Positions 26,901-39,900 of a stretch of 64,000 bases of DNA are shown here, one piece after another. Numbering within the stretch: the stretch's first letter is position 1; the number at the start of each line of letters is the position of its first letter. This DNA is from Setoptus koraiensis (lineage: Eukaryota > Arthropoda): contig CM106585.1 in assembly GCA_048013815.1 (NCBI GenBank), positions 9,548,001 through 9,612,000 of the forward strand, in the 5' to 3' direction. Position numbers and translations under genes: made by a program. The notes below the pieces were generated by a model. That model searched no databases. It was not told the origin of the DNA and saw only the letters and a list, made by a program, of their open reading frames with translations.

Positions 26901-29900
26901 GAGCGATGGGCCGTTGTTGTTGTTCAGTGCGCCGTGTTTACATGCTCGGCGCTACGCAGTTTCTGGGCGCGCGATATCATAGCGGCCACATTATGTTAGA
27001 CACACACATATATATTGCAAACATCAGCACCAACAACGGCAACAACAACAGGCGGCTAGGTGTGGGTGACGCAGGCACTCGAGAGGCCCAAAAAGCGGTG
27101 CGACAAGGGGGCCAAATGCGAGCCAGGCGACGACAGGGAGTTGCAATAAAACAGTTGCATTACATAACTTGTTAGCGGCGATTGTGTCCGTCGCAAACTC
27201 GATAGAGTTGCAACAGAGAAGAGAGTTGCTGCTGCCGTTGTTGTTGCATCATCAACAAACGACAGCAGCAACAACAACAAGCAACAACAACAAGCACCAA
27301 CAACACGCAGCTATAACAACAACAAATGAAAGTGCGCGAACATCGCCTGCATAGTAATGATATATCAGCACTGGCTGGGGGGCACCTTTACAAACGGCCG
27401 GCCCGCGAGGCGGCCCGATGAGCTGGCCCAAAGCCAACTCATTTGAATGGAGTGCACTGGCCGCGAATGGGGCGCGCTGGCTGCGAACGGGGCGCACTGG
27501 CGACGTGCCACAGCGCGCCAAAACGTGGCGAGCGAGCTGGACGGACAAACGAGAAAATAATGTTGTTGCTGATGGCTCGCTCCCAAGCTGGCCGGCTCTC
27601 ATCATGACCGACTCACAAGCTGGTCGACGGGCCGACGGGCCGACGGACAAACGGGCCGGCGAGCCACGGACTAACGGGCAGCTCGCCGGTCCGTTAGTCC
27701 GTCGCACTTGCAGGCGACGCGTTGTGTTTGCCTGAGACGATCTCTGTGCAACTGTGCCTCACGACACCGACCGAAAGTATCGCTGGCGCCGGTATCAGCT
27801 ATCGCCGTTACATTTGCTAGCTGACGTTGGCACAGCTGGGGGCCGGCCGGCCAGCACAAACACGCACAACTAACGAGAAACAAACAAGCACAAACCACGA
27901 GAAACAAACAAGCGCCAAGCAGCAGCTCGCCACGTGTGCGCTTGCCACGTACAGCCCAGCGAGCCATCGTGACGACTTCCGGCTGCGCGTGGCACATTGT
28001 TAGCGAGTTATTGCGGCCGCTCTAATTCTCTTATTATTGCGGCCGCTGTTATTATTTTTGGCTAACAAGTGAGTTAGTGTCTTATTTTGGCTCGTGCCAC
28101 TGGCAGTTATCGCATTGGCACTAATCGGCTTCAATTAACAACTCGATCGGTCGCCTTGTGTCTTATTGGCATTGTGTTGTTGCCAACATGAGCTTGTTGG
28201 GCCAACACAATGCAGACACAACAACTGGCCACAACAACAACGACAACAACAACAACAACAACAACAACAACAGTAGGCCGAAATCAGTTTATCACTGGCT
28301 GTTTGTGTTTGGGACACATCGCTTGTGGGAGTGGGGCCAACAATTGATACGCACACACACAATCGATACATGAACAACTTACTTGCCCGTTGTGTAAGCC
28401 CGCCGACGCTTGCAAATAATGACCGTCAGCTGATTTGTAAGTTGCGTCATGACAGGCAACGGCAACACATTGCACTGGACATGGTGTGGTCATAATTACT
28501 GCGGCCGGCACAATGTTGCACAATGCGACGTTGGCCAGCCGCTCAAACAGTGAGCGCAACCAATGTCAAAAACACGGCCGCCAAGTGGCTGTCACTTGCA
28601 GCATTACGTAACATTATGTAATCTGTGCTGTGCATATTTGTGCAACAGTGTAACAGTGCCCGTTAATGGGCAATATTTGTTTTATGCTGCTATTGTTTTT
28701 GCTGCCTGTAAATATTTCGTCACTGACTCATCGGCCGACCGGCTGGATGGCATCATCGATGAGCATCACTGTTGCGTCATGAGCATCGCTCACGACGCTG
28801 ATGACGGCGCTGATGACACTGTGACGATGACACTCCGATGGGATGAAATGACGACAAACAAAAAGACAAAAAGACAACATGACAAGCTGACTGCGGCAGC
28901 GCAATAGCTAGTTTGTCAGCTGACCACACGGCTCAGCTGACAAACTTGTGAGTGGCCAAATGACGACTCGTGTCAATCTGGCCAGCTGAGCGACGAGTCG
29001 CAAGTCTAGTTAGCAGAACTGGCCACTAGAGCTAGTTGGCGAAACTGGCAGTGGCAACAAATTAATGGTGATCGATGGGCTTGTCGCCGACAGTGTTGTG
29101 ATAATAATATGTATGCATTATCTCGACAACAGTGTCTTGCCGCCGGCACACAAACAATAATGGCGCCATAACACAATCTCAATAACAAGCAATGGACCAG
29201 TGCTCAGTGGGCCCTGTGCAAGCCTGTTTTTGCTCGCGATGAGGCACACAGCGCAGCCACAAAGTCGGGCTCATTTCCGGCGCGTGCGGGCCGCGTCCAC
29301 GGTGGCGTCCGTGGCGAGCGACTGGGCAACATTGAGCACAGTATTGGGCCCAAAATGGCCACTGACAACCGCGCCTCTCACTGCAGTTATCGTGTCGCCA
29401 GTGGCCCCTATCAATGGCACCAATTTGTGGGGCCGCTCGGCCCCATTATTATGTGCACATGTCACCGGCTAGATATCGCGGGCTTGTTGTCGCGGGCTTG
29501 ATGTCGCGGGCTTGATGTCGCCGGCTTGACAGGGCCGGCACAGCACCGGTGACACGGCGCGGCCAGTGGGCACGCGTTTGTCAATCAAACGCGCGACCAT
29601 GTCGACAAACATCAAGCGAGCGACAAATGCTGACGCAAATCAACTGTCGCCAGCATTACGCCGGCAACCATATGAGCGGGGGCCCCTCGCACGAGGCCCC
29701 TCGCATTGGGCTCCTCAGGGGGGCTCCTCAAAGGGGGCGCATCTCGTAGAAATGGACGCTGCTGAATTGCTGCTGGCGCTGCAAAGATCCAAGCAAATGC
29801 CGCTATTAACCTGCCATTATTATTTACCTAAGCGGGTTACATAACTCGATAACTAGCTAATGTTTGCACAAGCGCGCAGCCACTGCGCTGTGAGCAGCAC

Positions 29901-30936
29901 AGCACAGCACGGCACAACACAGCATCTATGTGCGATATCTAATTGATGAGCCGCTGCGACAGCTCATCTGTTGGCGTTTATCACCACCAGGCGTTTATCC
30001 TGGCGGCCGCCATCAATCTATCCGTCTAGCCGTCTTGCAACATCAGCAACAGCATCGCCACGCGGCCCCATTTATTTATATAAATATATCCGCGGGCCGG
30101 CGGGTCGAACATCCCGCGCGCCGCACGAGCGCACCGTTTTTCGGACACCCCGGCGGGCGGGAAGGGGGCGCCTTTTTTATCCGCTGTCTATAGCTCGATG
30201 CGGTTATTTATAGCCTGGTGCCAGTTTGATTGGCGCCAGACATGCACTCTCGCCCAATTGGTCGGTTATCGCTGGCAACAGCAGCAACTCCCGTTGGCAC
30301 CGCGACACGCAAGGCACATTTAAAAAAGGGGCGCCCCCTTGATTGGGCCCGTCGCGCGGCGCATCCGTGTCGGCGTGCCCGGGCCCCCCAGACGGCGCAG
30401 ACGGTTCATTTATCAGCGCGCTGTCTGGCGGCTGCGAATGGCGGCCCGTGCTCAATTATCCGGCTCGCGCCGTGTCTACACTCACCACTAGACCCCAGTG
30501 ACTGCAACCAGTGAAAATGCCAACTCAAAATTTATCAATCTCCGCCAGGCGGCGGCTAATTCGGTTCGGGGGGCCTCGCACACGGCGTCGAGTCCGATGG
30601 GCAAAGTTGCAACGCATCGCATCTTTTGCCGGGGCAGCCCAAGTGAAATATTGGTTGCTTGTTGGCTGATCGGGGCCGTCGACGGTCGGGCGCGCGATAG
30701 CCAAGATTGTTGTTGCGGTGCCCGCCGCCAGGCGCAGCCCGTGGGGGCAGCTCAACAGCCAGCCAGGGGGTCACTGACGGTAACAGCGCGCAACGGCCAC
30801 CAGATGGCCGGCAGGCGCACAATGGGCGACGAAAGTAGCTAGCTCGCCAGCTCAACGCCAGACGCTATTCATGGCCGCAGAGCGCGTCGGAGCATTGTTA
30901 TTGTTTTGCGTCCACGGCGGCGCCAGCGACGACAGC

Positions 30937-30978
<42 letters not shown>

Positions 30979-33900
30979 AGCAACAACGGCAACAACAGCG
31001 CCCGTTCCTTGTGGCCAACACAAAATGATGAATGATGCTGATCGCCTGATTGCATCATTGTTTGTAGTGGCCAGTCGTGTATCTAGTTACACAATCAGCG
31101 TTGGCGAGCGCCGCTGTGAGAGCCGCTGTGCGAGCCGCAAATATCTGGCCGGGCCCCCACTGACACCGCGGCTGACATGCACACCGCACCGTAGTCACAC
31201 ATCGGCCACGTTGGCTCGTTATCCCGCTGGCCGCCACTTTTTATTTGGCCCGTTACTCGCTGTCACTCGCTTGCCAGTCGGTGGGCCGCTGCTCGCCGCT
31301 GGCCGCGTTCGGCTTGCGGCCCGTTATTTGAGGTTATTTCGGGCCGGTCGACTGGTCAGCCCGAACAACACGTGGCGCATCATCATCGACAAACACGACG
31401 CCCGAATGGGGGCCCCACACTGAGCCCAATGCAACGGAGCCCAATGCGACGGAGCCCAATGCGACGGAGCCCAGTGAGGCCCGATGAGGCGGCGCCCTGG
31501 GAAATGTTGTCGGCTGGCCGGCAGTGGTGTTAATTGTGGACAAGTCGCCCATTAGCGCCCCATTAGACAGGGCCAGTCACAAACTACACAACAGTTAGCG
31601 CCCCCGAAGGGGCCGCCAAGCCGGTGCCGGGCGTCCTTTGGCGAGCGGTTAGGCGGCCCGCCAGTGCGAAGCTCGCCAAACACACACCCGCCAGTTGGGG
31701 CCCAGCGAACAATAATGAACTGACGGGACTCGGTTGGCTCAATTCGGGCCGGCGCCGCGCCGCGCCGCACAAGCGACTGAGGCACCGCACAGCTCTGGCG
31801 CCTTTATCGCCACGGTGCACTCTGTGTTGTTGTGACCTGTTTTGCCTGGCCAAAACCGCGCGCGGGCGCAAATCCAATCTGGCGGCCCGGCCGGTCACGG
31901 CACAACGGGCTGAGTATGGGCACGCGGAGCCACCTATTCGGAACATCATAGTGCCTATTGGGAGGTGGGCCATTTCATGCTAATGCACACAATGCTCTCG
32001 ACCGATCGAGTCATGTCGCCCGATGGGATTTGTCAGAGTGTTGTGGCCGGTCCCGAGCGGTCCCGAGTGGTCGGCCACAGCCGGCCCAGACTTGGCCAGA
32101 GCCGGGTGCCCGGCACGGCTGGGGCCCGTGGCACGAATTATGGGAATTATCATGGGATCGGATTCGATTAGGCGCACGCATGACACGCTGGCGAGCAACA
32201 CGATTCGGTGTTATGTGTCAATATCGGACAAGATCGGAAAACGCCCACACTGAATGCTTGTGTCATGATGGATGTTTCCGGCTTTGATTGCGCATTGGCC
32301 GGCCATTGGTCATCCGTCGGGCGATATCAATCATTTCGCTGTCCGCTGCGCGCCGCCCGTCGCTCGTGTCCGCTGCCCGCGTCGGCTGTCCGCGTCGGCT
32401 GTCCGCATCGGCTGGGCCCGCACAATAATTGGCGCGGCGCCACACACCCAAGCGCCCCCTTGCTGGCGTGCTGTGCGGCCCGCGCAAGCGGATTGCCGCA
32501 CACTACGGGATCGATCTATCGGGCGAGTCTCGAGCGTCGAGTCTCTAGCCTCGAAGGGCCCCCACGACAGCGCGAGCCCGACAGTGCGGGACGGACAGTG
32601 ACTTTGGCAACAATTGGCCAAATTGCAAACAACGGTATCGCTTACTCGCTGGCGGCGGCTATCGAGGGCGCACCAGACGCGCCCCATTAAAAAGGCCGAT
32701 TTTGATTTGGCTGCCGGTCGCTTGTTGGGCCAATCGCAAACAATGTTGCCGATTGTGCGAGTCATCGCGCGCCCCCCTCCATCATGCCCGCTAATCCGGT
32801 TTGGGGCCCGCTCGCCTCGTTTATCTCATAATGTTTATCATGGCAACAATAATCCTCTGTGAGAGGTTAAGTGTTCCGTTGGCGGCGGCCATCCGTTATC
32901 TGGGCGACGAGCACATATCTCGCTCGTGCTGCCAAAAGAACAGACTTTCGGATGGGGAAAATGGGCGCGGATAAAACCTGCGCTCGACCATCCGCCGCAA
33001 TATATTATGTAGTGATATTGCCCGGGCGCGGGCCGGAATTGGCGAACGGGCGCCCAGAATAGATTATGTTATAGAACAGTGTTGTTTAGGACGAATGTGA
33101 ATGCAATTTCAGGCCGCGCCAACCCGCGGGCCGGCGGGCCGGCCAGCCAGCGCGCCTCGCCAGGCGCAACAACCAAAGCGACAACCGGCCGGCCCAAAGC
33201 AACCACCGGGCGCCCAAAACAACAAACTCACAAACTCACAACCGCGACTAAACAAACAGCTCATTTTGATTCACTCCCGCTAACCATGTTTATTCTCGCT
33301 TTGTTTATCTACTGCCCCTCGCCACCGGCCCCTGGTTGCGCCATCAACGTTGCCATCAAACTGCGCCGCTGTTTGGATCAAATCAAATCAATTTTCAATA
33401 ACTGCGCCCAACAACTCGCAACCGCTCAATACCGGCCCCGCTCAATGGCGCCACGAACAACGTGCGCGTATTTGCATACGCGCCGGGCACACAAACAACG
33501 CATCATGTGCGCACAAAAAAGGGATACGAGGGCTCGCTCCTGAAAGTGACCAGCAAAAACGGCAAGACGGCATCGGTGAGTATATAGCGACAGTGACAAT
33601 GTCGCCATCGGCGCGCCACCGCATCGATACTGCGGCGGATAATCCCAAAATTGGCTTCGAATTGGCTTTTGCTCTCACTGTCACAGCTCTCACTGTCACA
33701 GCTCTCACAGCGCCGGCCCGACGCTGTGAGGCCAGCCAAACTGGTGGCCGTGTCGTGTGGTATTTGTGTCACGACGACAGCGGCGCACACCGGACGGTAA
33801 GCCAATTACATGCAGTTGAACCAAGGCCAATTTGTGTTGCCTTGGTGCCGGCGCATCTTGGCATCTCGGCGACGCCAGAGTGTGGTTGCGTCACCGGCAT

Positions 33901-36900
33901 CCAAGCGGCGTTGCGTCACCGGCGTCGGAGCGGCGTTGCGTCATCGACGGCTCGCTTGCCGCGCAAACTGACGCTCGTCATGCCGTCATAATTGGCGTCA
34001 TGGCGGTTGTGTCATGTTGTTTATCTTTGTTCAATTTTGCTCGATTTCGCTCAATTCTGTTCAACTTTGTTCAATTTCGCTCAATTCTGTTCAACCTTGT
34101 TCAACTCTGTCCGACTGTGTTGAATTCTGCTCAGCTGTGCTCAATTTGCGCACACAATCACAATCGGCCATCAGCTGCTGATCACCTGTCACCCGTTTGG
34201 CCGGGCTGATGCGCGGTCGCTCGGTTAACAAGTTGCAAGCGTGGCTGTCATTTGGCGGGCAAAACTGGCACACTTGTCAGTTTGCCAGTTTGACAGTTTG
34301 ACAAGCACCACATGCCGCGTTACATTTCTGTGCTGTGCTGTGCCGTGCTCCGTTGCGTTGCGTAATCTTTGTTGTGTGTCTTGGCAATATTGCCAAGGGT
34401 TATTACAAGCACACACACACACACAGTATTAGAATCTAATAGTATTACAATAGCGCACACAAACATAAACAATCATCTATCAAGTTAACACAGCGGCGAC
34501 GGCGGCGGCAGCGCCAGTGCCAGCGATGATGTAATAGTAGTATTAGTGTGTTCATGCGATAATGATAATCAGTAGCCCGCCTGGTAAGATGATTACCAAA
34601 ACAATGATAACACGCCGCTGTTACGCCATAGCCACTTCCGTTGGGCGCCCGTGCGGGCCTCAGCGGCAGCTTATCAGTGTGACGAGCTGGCTGCGCTGTT
34701 GCCATTTGATCCGCGGCTATCTTATCGGGCTAATTTGCATACGCACGCCACACAGTGTTGGCATGTACTGTTGGTTGTGCTGTTGGCTGGCCGTGCACTT
34801 GTTTCGCGAGGGGGCGCTATTCAGCCGGCGCCGGCGGCGCCGCCGCTGCTGCTGCTGCATTGTTTGTTGGTGGCAACGCAAACAAACAGCACGAGTTGGC
34901 GGCACGCAAACCGGAAGTTGTCGGTGTGTCGACCATTGTGTGCCAACAATATTGTTGTATGTGCACGCATATTGTGAGACTGCCCGCCGAGGCTGGCCGG
35001 CTGGCTGCTTTGGGGGCCAATTTCGCCGCTCCAATAGCCAGCCGCAACAACGCCCCATAGGTTACGTAATAACCTATGGGGCCTAATCAGCGTAATAACG
35101 ACAATAACTGCGATAATTGTAACTAGTCCGCGATTATGCAACTTGCAGCGGCGTCCATTCGCGCGACGTTCATTGTGCTCGGCTCTGTAGAACGGACTCT
35201 GCGTCTAGCGCCGCGCCATAGAGGGCGCCATTTGCGTCGGGTGACCTTTGGCCTAATTCGATTATAACGCCACCAATTACCGCAATTTCAATCCATACTC
35301 TCTCTGCCATGTCGCCCCGCTCGCAAGCAAACGGCGCGCTTGCTGTTTCCAATTAGCAGCAAATGCGAGCCCGCCAGTCATCAGGGGGCGCTATCACTCG
35401 TGCAATAATGATGACCAGTGTTACGTGCTCGCCGGTGAGCTTTCGCGTCTCGGCGGGCCTCGCATCAATTGGAGCGGCCGTTCGAGAGGGGCGCTCAATC
35501 TCGATTTGTTTTGGCTCTCTTCAGCGGTTGTTTCAGCAGCTCGCCACTAGCCGGCCGTTGTCTATTTGTTGATGATGTCGAGTTGTTGTTGTTGTTGCTG
35601 CTGTTGTTGTTGTCCATTTGACGTCGTTGCTGTCGCGCTGTTATCGCCGCCGCTGGGCGCCACAATTCGCGCTCTCTCCCGTTGAGAGGAAGCGCAAACG
35701 AGCCTATGCCTATGCGAAACGGCGCCACCTAACTGGCGGCGCCCGTAATTACGAATGCACCCCACATATCCGACCAATGCTGGCCAATGCCCACTAAATA
35801 GTGAATATCGCGCGCGGCCCGCTCACTCGGCCGGCGCCGCTCCGGTCAGCTGTGGGGGCGGCTTAATTACATTTATTGCGCCGGTATCTCGGCAGCGCCA
35901 TCCCATGATCACATGATATCACATGCTAGTTAGTGATAATATTTCCATTGAATGAATCATGATAATTACGCTCGCTCGCTCGCTCGCTTGCAGCAAAAAC
36001 TGCTCATGTGATGAGTATGCCGGCCAGGCCGTATGGTCAAACTGTTATGGCCAGACCCTGGCGGCCAGACATGGCAATTTCGCCACACTCTGGCGGCCAG
36101 ACCCTGGCGGCCAGCCAACTTGTAACAACAGCCCGGCACACGGGCCAAAATGAAGCTGTTCAGCATTACGCAACATTATGGCGGCGGACATTAGGCCAGC
36201 GCCAGTCATTAATATGCCGCTGATACTGACCATAATATTAGTGCTGTTCGCTTCAGTAGCTGCGGTTGTTGGGTCTGTTGTTCGAGGGCCCGACGCGGCC
36301 CCCAACAACAGACAACAGGCACACATAATGCAAACACTGGCTCACGCTCATTACGTAATACGTGATACGTAACGCGTGCTACGTAATGCGCACTACGTAC
36401 CACGGGACAGGTTGGCGGCCCGTACTCGCGTGACCAACAATATTAACAGGTGGCAGGCAGCTTGTTCGATCTGCTTAAAATCAATTTCGGCCCCATTGCT
36501 CATAGCTCACAGTCATGCGAATTAGTGAGCGTGCCAACAATAAATGTAACCAGCTGAGTAGCCAGCTTGTGGGGCCCCACAAAACTGCCGCCTGGGCTGG
36601 CCGTGAGCCGTGCTTGTGGTGCCCATCTACATATGTTTATATTCAAGTGTTTATGTATCGAGATCGAATATATATGTATACAAGTATGAATATAAAGTCG
36701 CTATTTATATTTAAAAAATTTGTATACAAGGCTCGCGGTGGAATGAACGCTGCGGATAAATGCCAATTATTGAGCCCATGTGTTTATCTCATTAGGCTGT
36801 TGCGTGTCGCGCGTCGTCACTGGCTGTTACAGTGCCGCTCGGGCCGACCGGGGGCCCCCGAGCGGCCGATTTGTGCAGCACTGTAACAGCCAGTTGGCCA

Positions 36901-39900
36901 GGGCGACAGAGTGAGCACCGGGGTAGTATTTCATTATAGAGGGCAGTGCTATGGTGTGGGCCGACAACGGCCACAGCAAGACAGCGAGAATAATTTGAAA
37001 AGCAAAGTGGGGCCCCTTTGTTGTTGGCTGCGGCGCGAGCGGCAGAGCCTCTTTCAGTGGGCCAAAGTCAGTCAAAGGTTGTTGAGCGACACACTGAAAG
37101 AGGTTCGCTGTTGTTGTTGTTGTTGTTGTTGTTTGTCGTTGTTGTTTGTTGCTGAAAAAAGCTGGCTGCTGAAAAATACAAAAAACAACACGGCGACAAT
37201 AGCGCCCGACGTGGCGGTCACGTGAGCAACTGCCAGTGCGGTCAGTTGTCGCAAAACAGAAATACAACACTCTTTGTGGGTGTCCATTAAGATTATTGCC
37301 TCCTTATCATAATGGGGGCCAATGGGGCCGACGGGGCCGGCGGGGCCGACGAAAGTCGACGAAAGCCCACGAGAGCCCACGAAAGCCCACGAAAGCCGAC
37401 GGGGCCGACGGGGGCCAGCACACAATGGGCCCAATTTTGGGCTGCTATTCAATTCGAGCGACCCGTCGGCGAGACAACCGACAAGTGTTTGCTTATATAA
37501 ACTGCAGTTTGATTCAATCTGTCACACAATTTGGCCGAGCAGCGCCGAGCACAAACCAGACACACCGACTATATTTATATCTGCACAAACAAGCAACTTT
37601 TGTTTCCCTGCGTCTATATTTACATTGGCATCGTTGCTATTGGTGGCGCGATCTGGCCGGTTGGCTCGGGGCCCCACATTTGGGGCCCACTTGCAGCCGC
37701 GTTGCCGCTTTGCCACACGTCCCAACCAACCAAATATCGGCACAATGTGCTAGCCCAATGCCTGAGCAAGGCAAGCCAATTGCCTGTTGGCTCGCTCATA
37801 GCCGCCAAGCCGAGCTGGCCAACACACAAAAATACGCCGAATGGGCCCAATTTTCGTCGGGCCACAATTATTATCCGTCAGCGACATAACGCATCAGTGG
37901 GCATTTGTTTGCGCCTAGCGTGATTGGCTGCTCGCTGGCCAGACTCGGCCCCACAACGCGTGCCGAGGGCCCAGAGGGCAGCACGAGCGGTCTTAAATTG
38001 AATATTGGCACCTCTGACTAACGCTGACGAACGCTGACGAACCCCGACGAACCCCGACTAACCCTGACTAACTTTCACTGACTTTCCGCCCCCTCAATCG
38101 CGAAAACGATGCGAAAAATGGCGAAAAATGGCGAAAAATGGCGAAAACGATGCAAATTCGTGCGTGGGCAGCCCGTCGGATTTGTGACATTCACGACGCG
38201 CGCCGGAGCCGAGGCCGCCAAACAAGATCTGCAGGGCGTGAGATTTGATCCTGATTTACCGCAAACAATCAGATTAGAATTTGCCAAATCTAACACAAAA
38301 GTCAGCAAGCCCAAGCAACAATCGTCGCCGCCATTGCACACCCAGGCTAACAATCAAAATGGCAATCACCAAGGATCGCACCATCAAACTGGCCTCACAC
38401 AAAGCGCCGTCCACCCTCTCACCGGTTGTGAGTATCTCAGCAGTAATTATGTCCCCCAACAGACAACTCATTTCTTCCATCCATTTCTCGCACTTTGCCC
38501 GCTTGGCGAAACCATCTAACCATTTGCACACACGTTAATAAACACCCCACAACCCGATTGGTGTCGACATTTGGTTGGCGACATCCCGACGTGTACCCGG
38601 CCAAAAACCCGGCCAAAAACCCGGCCAAAAACCCGACGAAAAACCCGACGAAAAATCCGATGCGCACCCGAACGACCAACCCTAATTAACTCGGCACAAA
38701 TCGCCACCAACCGAACAAACAAACATCGCGGCCCGACCGAAAAATGGCTAATTGACCGAAAATCGAAATTGCCAACAACGGAAAAAATGTGGCCGCTTGA
38801 AAACCGCGAAAACGAACCGCGAACTTTATTATGAAAACTTTATTATGAAAACGACGGCAAACCCAAAAACTGAACAAACCCAAAAAACCGAACGAACCCG
38901 ACCGAATGACGCGCAAAACAGTGGAATTAAACGCCGCGCTCCTGTCGGGCGACGGCTGGAGTCACCCGCATCACGCACTATCCTACCAAGACCACGTTAA
39001 CTCTGTGACGTCGCCCATCCACTCGGCCGCCGCCCTCGTGCACCCGGGCCACCATCCGGGCCTGCACGGCCAGTTACCCGTAAGTCTCACATTGTAATTA
39101 ATGTAAAGTGTTGCTCACCACTCATTGCCGGCTCGGGCCGCCCGCTCAACGCGACGACATTGCGCGGCACATTTATACACTGGCTCATTTATACATTGGC
39201 TCATGAGGGGGAGGGGGGAGCAGTTGCCATGGCGAGCGCATCCGCGCGACATGGCAACTGTGCGACGGGCGCCGACAGCGGCCCGCTTGCATAAGCCGCC
39301 AAGTCACCATTAGCCCGACCGTAAGCCGCTAGTTAGGTAATGCGGCGGCGACATGCAGCGGCCGCTAATGATCTTTGACAGCGCGCTTGGCGCTGCCGGC
39401 TGCCACGGGCCCCAACGTGCTCGTGTCGCCCGGCGAGCCGGCTGAGACAGCGCGTGCACGCCGGCCAAGATCCGGCTGACGCTGGCGCCGCTGATTGTGT
39501 CTGACAACTGGCGAAGTGGGGGCCCCCGACTGGCGCTTTGTTCGCCGCTGTGTGACGCTGTCGCGGAAAATCGCTGCCAGCGCCACTGCCGCCGCTTCTG
39601 GCGAGGCCGCTTCTGGCGAGGCCGCTTCTGTTGGCGCTTCTGTTGGCGCTTCTGTTGGCGCTTCTGTTGGCGCTTCGGGTCCCGCTGCCGCCGCCGCCGC
39701 CACGGGCTACACGACAAGAGTTCTTTGGAAACAAGAACGACGACGACTAATTCTTTGCGAGAAAGAAGCGCGCCCAGCACGCCGACAACAAAGGCTCGAG
39801 AACAAGCGAAAAAACAAACTGTCTGCTCGCTGCAGCCACTGATAAGTTTCCTCTCGCCGGGCGCCCCTTTTTGCTCTCACAGCGCACTTCTGGCGCGCCA

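Larger units (their letters stand above)
12270..33521 (+). other. cpo: cpo intron 2, 21 kb, GC-rich and repeat-laden
   Basis: This is a giant intron splitting the RRM between helix 1 and beta2. It is GC- and CpG-rich, with many GGCC/CCGG and GGGGCCCC palindromes, CAA/CAG tracts (13128-13222, 27261-27330, 30937-30978), minisatellites (20771-20882, 22590-22670, 24314-24380, 29473-29528, 31425-31475) and inverted repeats. Open frames of 100-260 codons on both strands are low-complexity and overlap one another, so I call none of them genes. Enhancers or small RNAs could reside here but cannot be shown by eye. Confidence 0.6.
33576..38171 (+). other. cpo: cpo intron 3
   Basis: About 4.6 kb, GC-rich. 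It contains a 15-bp tandem (GCTCTCACTGTCACA) near 33670-33712, degenerate 10-bp TTCAATTTNGC-type repeats at about 34028-34145, a run of TACGTAA motifs at 36351-36400, perfect hairpins at 35052-35082 and 36819-36894, and 12-bp repeats (GAAAGCCCACGA) at about 37340-37410. No additional exon is recognised. Confidence 0.6.
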
